Positions 34,098-46,600 of a stretch of 64,000 nt of DNA are shown here, one piece after another; positions within the stretch are counted from its first letter, which is position 1; every line of letters starts with the position of its first letter. Below the pieces are notes generated by a model. It ran no database searches and had not been told where the DNA came from. It saw only the letters and a list, made by a program, of their open reading frames with translations. The DNA lies in NCBI GenBank assembly GCA_023213395.1, contig CM041465.1, positions 16,988,001-17,052,000 on the forward strand. Direction: 5' to 3'. The stretch comes from Cycas panzhihuaensis. Its lineage: Eukaryota > Cycadophyta. The translations under genes were made by a program, and so were the position numbers.

Positions 34098-35435
34098 AAT
34101 TTTACTACTAATTAATTATCTGTAGAGTGTGGGATCTACTGGTGTATAATCATCAAGTTTAGATAAGTTGATACAACTTTAGTAGGCCTGGCTAGGGCTT
34201 TACAATCATTCATCTCAAACTTTTAGAGTAAGTCCAAGGTATACTTTCTTTAGGAAATGAAAATGTTATCTTCATCTTGCCACACTTCCAAACCTAAGAA
34301 GTAATGCATCATGACCAAATCTATCATTTCAAACTCCTTACACATATCTTCCTTAAATTTATGTGAAATATGGGAGTCATTTCCTGTGTAGACAAGATCA
34401 TCTACATAAAGTTCCACTATTAAGATGGAGTCTCCTTTGATCTTGATGTATAAGTTTGGATCTAATTAGGTTCTTTCAAATCCTTGGTCTCTCAAGTATT
34501 TATCAATTTGGGAGTATCATACCCTAGGTGCTTGTTTTAGTCCATAAAGTGCATTTTTTAGCTTGTACACTTTGTCTTCTCCCCCTTTGACTTTAAAACA
34601 TTGGGGATAATGGACATAGATATCTTCTTCAATATACCCATTAAGAAACACATTTTTAACATCCATTTGGTGAACATCTTATTCTTTTTGTGTATCTAAA
34701 CTCAACATCATGCGAATAGTTTCCGTGTGTGAAACCTGAGTAAACATTTCATTATATTATATACCTTCCCTTTAGGGATAACCTTTTGCTATGAGTCTAG
34801 CCTTATGTTTATCAATTGATCCATCAGATCTGAACTTGGTCTTATAGACCCATTTGGTACAATGGCCTTTTTGTTAGGAGGAAGGTCAACTAGTTCCCAT
34901 GTATCATTTTTCATTATGGAATTATATTCCTCTTCCATTGTTTTTCACCAATCATGATGTATATTGGCCTTGTCAAAGGTATAAGACTCGTGAGTCTCTA
35001 TGACTTGACTCATAAGGCCAAATTTTACCCTATGGGAATGAGTAGATCTTCTATTATAATCATTATCTAAAATATTGTCCATATTATGGTTCCTTTGAAT
35101 CCATCTAGGAAATCTTTGTAGTGGAGGTTGAGAGGAGGTTCCCTCCCCACTTCGTACATCAATAGTTTATCTTGAGTCCTACCTAATTGGCACATATCTA
35201 GACCTAGTGGTTAAATCAAGATTTATCATAATACCTTTTCCTTTATCTTGATCATAGTCAATGTGATAACAATCATTTCTTAGAATATAACATCCTTACT
35301 CACCATAACGTTTCATGCTTTGGGATCATAAACCTTTTAAGATTTGGAAGCATCGTTATAGGTAATAAATATATATTTTATGTTGTTATAATCTAGCTTA
35401 GTCCTCTTTTGTTTAAGCATATGGATATAAGCTAG
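34098..35435 (-). pseudogene. Ty1/copia reverse transcriptase (E7)
   Basis: Minus-strand text includes the catalytic VELYVDDLVYTGNDSHISHK near 34,380-34,420, then CKEFEMIDLVMMHYFLGLEVW, QDEDNIFIS and KYTLDLL. Upstream pieces match the copia RT start only weakly. The YVDD box is intact. Stops and shifts are dense. The domain's 3' continuation is displaced to 32,850-33,491 by the nested solo LTR. Confidence 0.87.
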
Positions 35436-36310
35436 TTAACCAAAAACTCTTAAATGGTGGATACTAGGTTTGTATCTAGTCCATGCTTCTTCAGATGTCA
35501 TCCACCTAAGGGCTTCAGTGGTATACCTATTGAGTAAATAAATAGCAATGTGGACTACCTTAGCCCAAAATTCATGTCCCAATCTTTTGCCCTTCAACAT
35601 GCATCTAGCCATCTCAATTATAGTGTGATTCTTTCTTTTAGCTACACTATTTTGTTGAGGGGTGTAAGGATTTATTAGTTGTCTCATGATTCCATGATAT
35701 ATACAATAGGCCTTAAACTTATTTAAGGTAAACCCTCCCCTATTATCTGATCTTAGAGAGAGTATCTTATGTCCACTTTACCTCTCCACAAAGGTTTTGA
35801 AGTCAACAAAGTGTTGGAAAATATCAAACTTGAACTTTAAGAAGTAGACTCAAGTTTTTCTTGTATAGTCATTAATGAATGTGAGAAAATATTTAGCACC
35901 TGTTAGTGAAGGAATGTCCATGGGATAATAAAGATCTATATAGACAAGATGGAGCTACCCTTTTACTCTATAGATACCTTCTAGAAAACTCTCTCTATAT
36001 TGTTTTCTAAGGAGACACCCTTCATAAATATTTTTAACCACTTCAATATGAGGTAACCCATCAACCATGTCCATTTTCTTCATGAGTTCCAAACTACTAT
36101 AATTTAAATAACTAAATCTCTTATGCCACATATCATTGTCAAGCTTAATTATTATTCTCAAAGTACAGTTATCTGAAAGGGTGAGAACTATCTTGAAAAG
36201 TCTATCTTTGGTAATTTTACCTTTGATAACTACTGTCTTGTTCTTTCTTTTATCCTTAATAGTGCATTTGTCATTGTCAAATATGAACTTGTAATCTTGA
36301 CCTATCATCT
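35436..36310 (-). pseudogene. Ty1/copia integrase with GAG pre-integrase region (E7)
   Basis: Open piece 36,308-35,955 reads GKITKDRLFKIVLTLSDN, NDMWHKRFSYLNYSSLELMKK and YEGCLLRKQ. This is the HHCC-like zinc region, with its second His changed. Next come IDLYYPMDIPSLTGAKYFL and TFINDYTRKT.VYFLK, containing the first catalytic Asp, and LRSDNRGGF with the second Asp. Open piece 35,687-35,436 reads PYTPQQNSVAKRKNHTI, where the usual Glu of GVAERKN is Lys, and continues through EFWAKVVHIAIYLLNRY. It is a typical copia integrase, inactive by sequence. Confidence 0.9.
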
Positions 36311-36735
36311 ATCCTATTGATAAAAGATTCTTTTTCAAGGCTGGAACATAGAGTACATCATCTATATGTCAAGCGTTTCTCAATTCTATCTATAGCACAA
36401 CATTACCTCTTCTAATAGATTTGTTAGAGGTGTCATCACCAAAAATAATAGACCCCTTTTTAGTTATATCTATGGTTTAGAATATATCTTATTTGTGGGT
36501 CATATCGGTGGAATGACAAGAATCAATATACCAATTATTGACTTCTTTCTCATGGGCAATAAAACTAGATAAAAATAGTCGATTGTTCATCCTTATTTCC
36601 ACAATTGTGTTAGCACTGCCCCTAGTGGGTGCACCATTCTTGGAAAAACATATATCTTCTGTGTGACTACCTCGATTGTAAAATGAGTAGTGAAGTGAAT
36701 CCATTTTCCCATAACTAAGACTCCTACTTCGAGGA
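36311..36735 (-). pseudogene. Ty1/copia gag zinc-knuckle remnant and protease start (E7)
   Basis: Open frame 36,704-36,489 reads SFYNRGSHTEDICFSKNG, a decayed CCHC knuckle, and ends VNNWYIDSCHSTDMTHK. That matches the copia protease start WIIDSGATDHMT: Asp is kept and the following Gly is Cys. The rest of the protease, to 36,311, is only weakly readable. Confidence 0.75.
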
Positions 36736-37634
36736 TTGGTTATCCCTTTATCTATTATTAGGATAGTTGAAATTGGTCTTTTGAGACTGCATATGCCCTT
36801 GATAATTATAACAAGAATGGTTTATCCCATGGTACCTTTCTTGACTTTGACATTGGTTATAGCTAGGATTACTTTAATTTGCTCCTTGATGTCTTTAATG
36901 TGGAGCTTGATACCTTACTTTCCTTTCTTGGCATATTTCTTGTTTAGGGTTTTTCTCTCTCCCACTTGGGGTTGGTCCCTAGATTTAGAGGTTTTAGCTT
37001 ATGAGTTTCATTATATCCTTGCCTTGGTTGCAAAGGAATGCTCAAGTGACTCACTTATATTCTTTTTCTCCTCAACTACCATTTACATGGCACTTAATTA
37101 TTTAGTTTTTAAGGTACTCAAATCCTTTGACACCTCTATACTGGTTGCCATCATTTTAAATCTTTTTACTTCATCAACACATCTTAAGATTCTCTCAATA
37201 ACCCTTTATTTAGTTAATGTTTCTCCAAGGGATCTCATCTGATTAACAAGGTCTTAAACCTTGGTCACGAATTATATAACTGATTTGTTAGGAATCATCC
37301 TTAAGTTTTAAAACCTTCTCCTCAATGTTTGTAGCTTGGATGAAGCTACTCCTTTATAAATCAGTTGTAAGATGTCCCAAGCTTCCTTAGATTTTATCAC
37401 CTCACTTACCCTAGAAAATATATAATCCTCTAAGGCACAAAATATCAATGTAAGGGCCTCAATATCCTTCTTTACATTCTCATTATATGCTAATTTCTCT
37501 GGATCAATTATATTTTGTCTTAGTTTCATGTATTCTATTCTCACAATATGCCACATGTCTTTAGTAATGAGGATGAGTCTCATTCTCCTACTCCAATTCA
37601 AGAAATTAGATCCATTAAACTTTAGAATAATCAT
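36736..37634 (-). pseudogene. Ty1/copia gag (E7)
   Basis: Open frame 37,634-37,308 begins MIILKFNGSNFLNWSRRMRL and continues KDMWHIVRIEY, ALTLIFCALEDYIFSRVSEV and SKEAWDILQLIYKG. This is the standard UBN2-type copia gag start ('L.G.NY..W......L', then 'SAKEAWD.L'). The remainder, to about 36,740, is traceable as MRSLGETLTK and RILRCVDEVKRF. A 168-residue plus-strand frame at 36,736-37,242 overlaps it and is a shadow. Confidence 0.87.
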
Positions 37635-40600
37635 GTTTCTAAAGTTAGCTGCTATTATATCTCAACTAAAGTCTTGATAAATATCTTTTTAATAAATTGT
37701 CCTCAAGGTATTTTTATAGCAAACAAGGTTTTGTAGTTATCTCAAAAGTTGGTAAGTGTCCTAGTCCCTTAGAAGGTCTTTAGGCTCTAAGTTTAGGGGT
37801 TTCCAAGGGAATCTTTTTATTGCTATCCTGTCTAGTGGCACCTACCCATAAGTGGAAAATCAAGGACCTAATATACCAGTATATAAGCTCTTAGCTCAAT
37901 ATACCTTAGTATGTAGGCTACAAAGAAGGTGCTAGACCCCCCTAACTTATTTATCCACCTACATTGGTCTAATGCCTAGTGATAGATCTAATAGTGATGG
38001 ATTTATAACCAAGGCACTTACCCTCTCCAGGTCTAGCCTTAGTCTCTAAACTTCATAATTAGATAGGTTTCTCACCTCAACTTTCCACCTAATACACCTA
38101 ATAATCAATGGCATTCCTCATCTAATATGAGTAGGCCAAAGGCATGTGCATGGCGGTAACTTTAGGGGTCCTAACCATTCCCCTTACAAGGATAGAAATA
38201 AGGAGGTTAATTCATGTGATTATCTGTTTAATGTGAGATATATAAATATTAATGTGGTCTTCCTTAATCAAGAAATGATTCCTTTTAAATCAAGGAGTTG
38301 AAGCAATAACTTAACAATAAGTAAGACTGATCCTTTCAAATTGAAAAACAACAAATGATGCTTTTGAATAAATTTCACTATTCAAAAAATGAAAGAAAAT
38401 GGTAACTAAGTAATAAGATAAAAAATATTTATTCTCAATAATGAAGTAAGATAAACATTTCTCTATTAAATGAATGCAAATATACAATCAAATATCCTTT
38501 CAAATTGAAAATAACAAATGCTCCTTTTGAAAAGAATATGTAAATAAAGTAAACAAGTGTCCTTTCAAAGCAATCTAAATGCACCTATTTCTTAAAACTC
38601 AATTAAACAATAAGGAGCTAAAAGGATAACCCAAAGAAATGAAACTATAATTTATTTTACTATTCAAATGGCTTCTTAATCAAAATAGCTAAGCAATTCC
38701 TTAAAGAATGCAAGGCAAATAGCCTTTTAAAATAAAAATAATATTCAAACAATGCTCATTTCAAAAGATAATGAATATATGAATCTTAAAAATAAAGGCC
38801 TATGAAGTAAGCATGTAGGTATTTAATCAAATACTTAATAAAATGTTCCTTAAAATGCTTTAAAGGTCAAAAAAGGAGCTTATAGCTATGTACTATAGTG
38901 CACCTTCAAGCTTTTAAATACAATGGATTTAAATCAATTAGAATATACCTTTTATAATAAATCTAAAGACTTGAAATATATATAAATTTTTGAATGAATG
39001 TCTTTGTAATAAATGAGAATACAATAAAAAATATACTCCTTGAATAATCATATGTAATTTACGTGTAACTTAAAAGACTTTAAGGAGGCAAAATAACCTT
39101 AAATAAACAAAAATATGCTTTAAGAGATCTTTAGATTCAAGTTTATATGCTAAAATATAAAATGACAGCTATAGATGGTACCAATTTTGATATTTTGATC
39201 TTAAGCAAGGCTCCACCTCTTCAAGAAGCTAAAATGGAGCTAAATGGCTAAAAAATTAAGTTAAAAGCCTCTAAAAATGGCAAAAAACTTGTCAACACTT
39301 TTTTAGTAGCTTAATAATACATAGATATACTAAGTTAGAGAAAAAAAATTACTTAAAATATTTAGAAATATGTCTAACTAGGACCAAATAAGATCCTTAA
39401 ATTTATTGACTTCAAAACCTATAAAATAATGTTAAATCATAATGAAACCTATTCTAATGCATAGAGGATCAAAATTAGATTCTTTTTTATGGATCCAACC
39501 ATTTGAAAAATAGGTTCCTGGATCAAAAGTTATTGTAAAAAATACATAAGGACCTATTTTAGGTAAAAAAATAGAGAATGGGGGGATTAATCCCCTTAGC
39601 CAAACTAGCCCCTCATCATGTGGGGCTAAAGTGACTGACTATTGGGGGCCTAAGAGGGCTTAGATTTCAAAAGGTTATAAAATATGATTAATTATTTTTA
39701 AAAAAAAATTATAAAAAATAACTTATACCATTTTCAAATTTGCCCCTTTTAACATAAAAACAAAGTCACATGGAGGGGTCTTACATGACTATAAGTAAAC
39801 ACAAAGGGGGCTAACCTGAAATCAAATGTGGATGCCAAAAAATATATAATTTGATTAAATTAAGTCAACTATATAATAAATAATGTATATAAAAAAAATT
39901 ATTTAAACATATTAACTACATATTGTATAAAAATATTTGAATGGTGTGATGTGTAGAGCTAAGGAATCGATCAAATTGATTGATAGAAGCCCAAAGACCC
40001 TTCAAAGATTGATCTACAATGAGTGCAAGATGTAGGCACCCCTCAACTAGTAGAAAAAACAAAGGAAAAATAAGTGTAACGAGATAAAATAGATGATGAA
40101 TAGTGCACAAAAAAAAATGTAGATATGATAGTGGTTCAATCAATCAATATGATCATATGAAATACCAAAAGATCTTAGAAATCACCCTAATGTAGATGCA
40201 GAATCTGGGTGTCCAGGCTTATGAAAAAAAATTGAGAAAAAATAATAGAAAAATAAGAAAAACATAGAGTAATAGAGGTAGATAGTGGAAATTCTATAGA
40301 GCTACAAAGGGACTGAGATTCTGAAGAGGATTTCTTGATAAAGACTTGATAAAATTTAGAGTTGTCTTTATCATTGAAGAGAAGACTCAACTAGGATCAA
40401 TTCAAGCAATCATATGGCATAATTTTGATCAACCATGCATGAGCAATAGATCATTGAAGATAAGGTAAGCTATGTCAATATAAAACTTTAAAAAATGATG
40501 AAAAATAATAGAAATCTTAAAAAAAAACTTAACACAGCTGCTTCAAATTAATATGGGATAGATACAACTGAGAATCCTACAAAAAAAAGCTCAATTTAAT

Positions 40601-40730
40601 CATAGGAGCTACAGAGAGTCATATAGTAATTGGGGACACACAAGGCCAAATTCAATATGTATATCATATAATAATTATTTATAAAGTAAACTATTGAAAA
40701 ATAAATGAACACTTTACATAGACTTTACTG
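37635..40730 (-). other. Long AT-rich leader of E7, no coding signal
   Basis: Some 3.1 kb lie between gag and the PBS. The base composition is strongly A/T, with many A runs (e.g. 39,700-39,720) and no recognisable protein on either strand. Short frames at 39,916-40,143 and 40,187-40,390 are unremarkable. A palindromic motif gatcaaattgattgat lies near 39,968-39,985; the E8 leader has the related gatcaatcagattgatcaat near 58,879. Long leaders are unusual for copia but occur in decayed or non-standard lineages. Confidence 0.6.
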
Positions 40731-40750
40731 AATCAAGCTCTAATGCTAAA
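40731..40750 (-). other. Primer-binding site of E7 (initiator tRNA-Met type)
   Basis: The minus strand reads ttagcattagagcttgattc immediately inside the LTR end. The common copia PBS is TGGTATCAGAGC; nine of its twelve bases match. It fixes the right LTR as the 5' LTR and the element as minus-strand. Confidence 0.72.
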
Positions 40751-41085
40751 TGTTAGAGGTAGAGGATAGAGAAGGTTGCAATCGCTTAAAACATAATTGC
40801 CAAAATAAATCAAATCTCCAATAATGAGGGAAATATTAAAAAACACCAGGGAGGTACATCCCATGTATAAATAGATTTTGAGGAGGCAGGAGACTACCTC
40901 AACTTGACGTTAGTGGAAAATTTTTAAAATGATAAATTAAAATATAAAACTTACCTTGTCAGTTGGTAGGTGGCTTGAGGTAGCTCAAGGTTACTTAGAG
41001 GTGGCTCAAGGTTGACTAGATGTGGCCCATAACTTCCTGAGGTGCCTCTTATACATGGTTACATACAATGGATATTATTCTAACA
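40751..41085 (-). repeat. 5' LTR of copia element E7
   Basis: The LTR is 335 bp, beginning tgttagagg and ending ttctaaca, so the ends form a TGTTAGA/TCTAACA inverted repeat. It is homologous to the left LTR at 32,538-32,840; the two are clearly diverged, indicating an old insertion. It contains the ggtggctcaaggtt array at about 40,975-41,035. It abuts the truncated start of gypsy pol E6a. Confidence 0.92.
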
Positions 41086-42420
41086 TACTTTCCCTAAGAA
41101 ATAGAGATGTATACCACATTATTTCAAGAGTTCTGTGATGTCTTTGCATGGGATTATTTAGATATGAAGGGCATAGACCTTAACATCATTCCTCATAACC
41201 TTGCCACTATCCCAAGTGCTTTCCCCGTAAGGTAAAAATAATGCCCCTTACACCCAAAGCTATTAGCTATAGTCAAAATGGAAGTTTAAAAGCTACTAGA
41301 CATATGCCTCATCACTTCTATTGACTACCCTAGATGGGTCTCCAACATTGTACCTATTACTAAGAAGAATAAAACCATTAGAATTTGCATTGACTTTAAA
41401 GACATCAATAATTCATATCCTAAAGATAGCTTTTCCCTTCCTTTCATTAATCAAATCACTGATCATACCATTAATTTTTAGGTTATGTCCTTAATTGAGG
41501 GTTTCTTTGCCTATGACTAAATCCAAATATCTCCCAAGGACATTTATAAAATGACCTTCACTACTCCTTAGGGAATAATTACTTACAAATCCATGCCTTT
41601 CGATTTGAAGAATGTTAGCACTACCTACCAAAGGGTTATGTAGTTTATATTCCACAACCTTATTAGCAAGATTCTTAAGGTCTTCATGGATGATGTAATA
41701 GGCCTTTCCTCAAAAAGGGTTAATCACCTTACAAACCTTAGGTCCATTTTATGAGGTGCTACAAATATTATATGAGCCTAAATCTACTTAAGTGCATCTT
41801 CATGATACAACTAGTAAACTCTTAGGGTTTATTATTTCTAAATAAGGAATCCAAGTTGATGTTAATGAGGTCAAAGCAATATTTAAGATGCCTCCCCTAA
41901 GAATGCAACATCAAATCAAGTCATTCTTGGGGAGATTAGGTTTCTTGAGGCATTTCTTGGCAAACTTTACCATTAATACCAAACCTTTAACCAACTTGCT
42001 CAAGAAAATGACCCCTTTTGTTTGGTCCCCTAGGTCCCAAGAGGCCTTCTAGGATCTCAAATGAGCCCTTGCGTTGGCTCCCATCTTGGCCCTTCCTCTT
42101 TTTAATTGCCTTTCTATTCTATACACTTTAGCAATTGATGAATCTCTAGGGGCCATGCTAACCTAGGAAGACGATTCTAAAACTAAGAGGGTCATCTATT
42201 TCATTAATCATACCTTAGTGGTAGTAGAATTAAACTACCCACTAGTTGAGAAAAATACTTAATGCTAGTTTATGTAGCTAAAAGGTTTAGTCATTACCTT
42301 TTGTACAACACCACCCATGTGATCATCTAATATGATCCCCTAAGCTACCTTTTAATTTGATCTAATTTGATGGGAAGGGCTATAAAGTGGGCCATCATCC
42401 TATAAGAGTACAATCTAAAA
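41086..42420 (+). pseudogene. Ty3/gypsy reverse transcriptase and RNase H of E6a
   Basis: The frame reads LFQEFCDVFAWDYLDMKGID, then (after decay) ICIDFKDINNSYPKDSFPLP, TFTTP.GIITYKSMPFDLKN and RVM.FIFHNLISKILKVFMDDV with IGLS (FMDD box near 41,680). Then come SFLGRLGFLRHFLANFTINT, KPLTNLLKKMTPFVW and an RNase H stretch with LALPLFNCLS, LAIDESLGAML and LNYPLVEKN. 'FAW.Y.DM.GID' before RT is typical of Tat/Athila-type elements. Nothing upstream of this point (gag, PR) is present: the element is cut at 41,086 where E7 begins. Confidence 0.9.
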
Positions 42421-43824
42421 ATTGTTAATTAAAAATCCAAGAAAGGCATGGGAGTCATAGAATAGCTAGTAGATGCCCCTATACCAAACACTCTTAGGGT
42501 CTCAATTGATAATTCCCTACCCAACGAACCTATTTTAGCTCTTTAGTAAACTAATGTCCATTCATTAACTAATAGCAAATGGTATGGTGATATAATTAAC
42601 TACCTAACCTAACAATAATATCCAACTAATACTAGTGGCAAGGTCAAGCTACACGTGAGGACCTCTACTCGATAATACTTCCTTATAAAGGATATGTTGT
42701 ACAAATGATCATTTGATGACATACTCCTTCATTGTGTTAACCTAAAGGAGACTAACTAAATTCTTTGTGAATTCCATTATAACATTTGTAAAGGCCACTT
42801 TAGGGGCTAATTAATGGCTCAATGGATCCTACATATGGCTTACTATTGGCCAACCCTATTTAAAGATGCCCATGCGTATGCTTAATATTATCACTAATGC
42901 TAAGAGCACACCAATGTTTTTCATTAGCATTTTGAGGTGCTACATGAGGTGGTCTCTCTGTGGCCTTTTTCCCAATGGGAATTGGACCTTATTGGAGCTA
43001 TTACTCTACCCTCCTTGACCCAATATAAATTCATCCTAATGGCTACTGAGTATTTTATTAAATAAGACAAAGCTATCTCTCTATCTTTGACAATGGGCAA
43101 AACCATTACTACCTTTATGTATCAACATATTATCTACTAATTTGAGGTCCCTGACATCCTCATTAGAGATAATGGAACCCCATTTTTCAACAAAGAAATT
43201 GATGAGATTTGCGAGATATTTAAGATCTCTCATAAGACTTCATCCCCTTATTACCCTTAAGCCAACAACCAAATTAAAGCTTTCAATAAAACATTCATTA
43301 TCTTTCTTAAGAAAACTGTCACCCAATCCCAAAAAGATTAGCACCTCAAGCTTCATTTAGCCTTGTGGGCTTACCATACTTTGATTCAAATAACTACAGG
43401 AATGACACCATTCTCCCTAGTTTATGGGTCAAAAGTAGTGTTGCCCCTAGAGATTAAAATCCCCTCATTAACGGTGTCCCTCAAGGGGTTTATCAATGAG
43501 AAGTAGCAATGTCAACATCACCTCCTTGACCTCAAAGCCTTAGATGAGAAACTCTTCATATGTTACTAATCTAATTTAGCATCCAAACCTTGGGTATAAA
43601 GGATGCATGATAAACACTTACATCCATGCCTATTAAGTCCTAGGGACTAAGTCTTCAAATTAGAATATTTATATAATCGTTTACCCAAATTTGACCCTAA
43701 ATAAGTGGGCCCCTTTGTAGCCATCGAGAGCCTCATCAAAGATGCATATAGGATTGCCATATTAGAGGGTCTTGAGTTTGAGAAAACTATAAATGGTAAA
43801 TTCATGAAAATGTTTTATAGTTGA
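42421..43824 (+). pseudogene. Ty3/gypsy integrase of E6a
   Basis: Zinc-region text reads LHCVNLKETN, YNICKGHFRG and MAYYWPTLFKDAHAYA. The core reads YKFILMATEYFIK.DKAISL, FEVPDILIRDNGTPFFN and SSPYYP.ANNQIKAFNKTF. The C-terminal part reads LALWAYHTLIQITTGMTPFS, LVYGSKVVLPLEIKIPSL and AYRIAILEGLEFEKTINGKF, ending MKMFYS with the stop at 43,822-43,824. Triad: first Asp is Glu (43,048-43,050), second Asp kept (RDNGT), Glu now Lys (QIKAF). The frame is remarkably continuous apart from Gln- and Trp-type stops. Its C-terminus matches that of E3. Confidence 0.92.
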
Positions 43825-44859
43825 CCCTTCCTCCTTGACAAGAGAGGGGGAAACTCACCTTCACTCTGAAATGAGCCTAAACTAGCCTTCATTTATAATT
43901 TCCAAATACCCTTATAAGGGATAGGGTATATATTTGAGATTTACTTTACTTCTACTTATTACAAGGGATGGTGATGCTCCCCCATGAGGGTTCCATACCC
44001 CCTCCAACAAGTTAAGCCTTTCTTTTAGTTTATGGGTAGTAGACATTCTCCCATGAGGGATATTTCTCCACATCCACATCTAATCCCCCTATCAATCCAT
44101 AGCCATAGAGTGGATCAAGTCCCATAAGAGTAGCTTTATTTAATCATGAATATAAGCTATCACACTAAAAAGAGGAAATAATATCAAAACCCATTACTCT
44201 TTAAGAACCCTTTGGCTATCTATACCCATTAGGTCCTTTCCTTTTTAGCACCCATATTAGGGCCTCAAGCTCGAAGAGAGCCTAGTCTATCTTTTGTCTT
44301 GGGTATGAGTACCTTTATGTGAGGCCCTTCTTTCATGCCTAAGTTCTTTCCCTTATACAAAGGTAGTAACTAAGATAACTACCCTCTCCTTAGGGGCTAT
44401 GCGATCCCTCTACCTGAATGCCACATGAGATGCCTCACCATACCATCGTGATCATGTATGTGCCTAGTGTGTGAGCTTGAAGTCATGGATAAGGTAAAGC
44501 AATAATGCCAAACATGATCCAAAGAGCCTAAATACATGGATATCCATTAATAAGAAGTAAAATTCATGATAAAATGGGACAATAATTTGTTCCCTATCTC
44601 TCTATATATACAAGCATGATATAATAGTACATTAACACAAAGTGCTAGAGGAAGCTAGAATTCTTATAAGGGGCATGTAATCATCCTCTTAAACCAAGTG
44701 CATACATAGTATAAATACCCCCTAAAGATCTAAGCTTTCCTATAACCAAAATAAATCATTATATAAAAATCCTTGGAGCTATCTAGAGATAGTCACAGTG
44801 TATCACCCTTAGGTTATCACATCCTCTATCTTGGGGTATAGGTCCCCCCAAGATGCCTC
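43825..44859 (+). other. E6a region between pol stop and antisense PMD frame
   Basis: No gene was identified. Its first ~100 bp match the sequence after the E3 pol stop. A pair of similar phrases, ctcccccatgagggttcc (43,978) and ctcccatgagggatatttct (44,051), forms a short imperfect repeat. The rest is A/T-rich with scattered TATA-like text, e.g. near 44,610. Confidence 0.5.
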
Positions 44860-46600
44860 TTAGGTCACTGTGATATCTTGGCCTCACTCTCCTCATCTTA
44901 TGCTTAGCTCTCATCTCTCAATCACTTGTGAGAAGGAGTCACTATGTGTGTCTATGATGATCTAGCTGCCATTTAGTCTAATGGCATGTTATAGCATATC
45001 TGGAGTCAATCTTGCTCCCCTTACACCTCGGCCATCCAACCATATATCTCATAGAGCTGATTGTACTCCCCCTAGACCTTGGATAATTATCTTTGAGTAT
45101 ATTAGAGCTATGACTCTAGTACTATGATCCTCACCTCAACCTAAACCACTTGTAGAGGTGTTGCTACTGTTAGAGATGCTCTCTCCCCTGTCTAGGCATC
45201 CAACTCCCTCACTTAAGCTTATAGCTAGTCTCTCTCTATCTAAAGATGGGCCTACTCCATCTACCCCTTTTGGGCTTCTATAGCCTATATATCATTGACC
45301 TTGAGAAGGGGAGTAAATGCAGTAATATATAGGTGCACTGATTCTAGCTCTTTGTTATCTACTATCAGAGGTTATCCCTCTACATATACTTAAGGGAATA
45401 ACTTAGACACCACTCTACAAACTAGCTCTACCATAATAGCCTCTCCTACCAACCAAGTAAATCCATGTATTAGTAAGGGCAATAGTATGGAAATAATATC
45501 AAAAACCCACTCAATAAATATATGTAAGTAAAGACCATAGTTTAAAGGAAAAGGCAGATATTTCTTAGAGTAGTCAATACCCCTAATGCTACCTCCTTTC
45601 CAACCATTAGGACCTCCTCTCCCTCATCAACCATGGCCTTCTTGCTAGTAGTAGACATAGCCTTATGACCCTCTAGTCTGGTAGCTACATCTCCCTCATT
45701 GACCTTATCTCTTGGCTCTATTGTAGCTCCCTCTCCCTTCTCATCACTGTCCTAATAGACTATGCAATATGGTTAGTAAATATAATCATCTAGAATTAGT
45801 AAATTTAAAGATGTGGTGGCCACTAACCTCCTAACCTACTATGGCTCTTTGCTAGTCCTAAACGAGAAGACCATTGATGGATGAGGGGCCTATTGGCTGA
45901 CACTAGTTAAGGACCTACCACTAGTCTCACTCCCCTAAAGTGATTAAAGAACCGACACTAGAGTAAAGAGAAATAGGAGAAGCCACCACATCCTACCATC
46001 TAAATCTGGTCCAACTGGGCTATGATATCAGCCACTATTAGAGTAGCCTAATCTAACCTCTGTCCCTCCTCATAGTAATGGATGGTCTCCATTCATCCTC
46101 TTGGAACATCCTTGTAATTCTATTTCTAGGAAATCTAGAACAAAATGGCAAAAATAATAAGTTTCCTTGGTCAAGGAATATGTGCTATCATAATGGTCTA
46201 GATCACTACCCCATGTCGATCCTAGTGATCCCTACCATAGAAAAACTAGGATGCATCCTAATATATTATATTTGTGTTAGGTAAGACACCTAACGTGGCT
46301 AGTTCTCCACTCGCTAGGACCCCTAAGATCCTTCATACATCTAATGGAGTGATTGTTATGTCCCCAACACTAGGTAGACCAAACATATACCTCCTACAAT
46401 CCCAATAAGATATAATATCTATTAGTAGTGATTGATCAAAGATATATTATCATTATGTAACCACTCTAATTAACCCACATCACCTTAAGACACCCTAGTC
46501 TTGACCTGCCATCAGCTTTGCCAAAGTTAACATCAGCACCCTAATGTTCTTATCATTATCCATAGCCATAATTACCTATAATCCAACCAAGATACAACTA
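44860..46600 (-). pseudogene. Antisense plant mobile domain (PMD) ORF of E6a
   Basis: On the minus strand, from a possible start near 46,566 (MAMDNDKNIRVLMLTLAKL), the text runs into SYWDCRRYMFGLPSVGDITI, TPLDV.RILGVLASGELATL and GVLPNTN (about 46,420-46,270). 'ITITPLDV.RILG...SGE' is a good match to the PMD core (ITL.DV..LLGL...G). It also parallels the E4 copy (SYWIPGCNVF...LKITQRDVGRILSISCHGE). Farther down, QEDEWRPSITM and charged segments continue with stops and shifts to about 44,860. The orientation is opposite to E6a pol, as in E4. The exact exon structure could not be resolved. A 68-residue plus-strand frame at 46,078-46,284 is a shadow. Confidence 0.68.

Noticed and set aside
36736-37242. 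168-residue hydrophobic plus-strand frame resembling a membrane protein
   Set aside because: It lies opposite the gag of copia E7, whose minus-strand text is recognisable across the same bases; the hydrophobicity comes from the reverse complement of Lys/Glu-rich coding.
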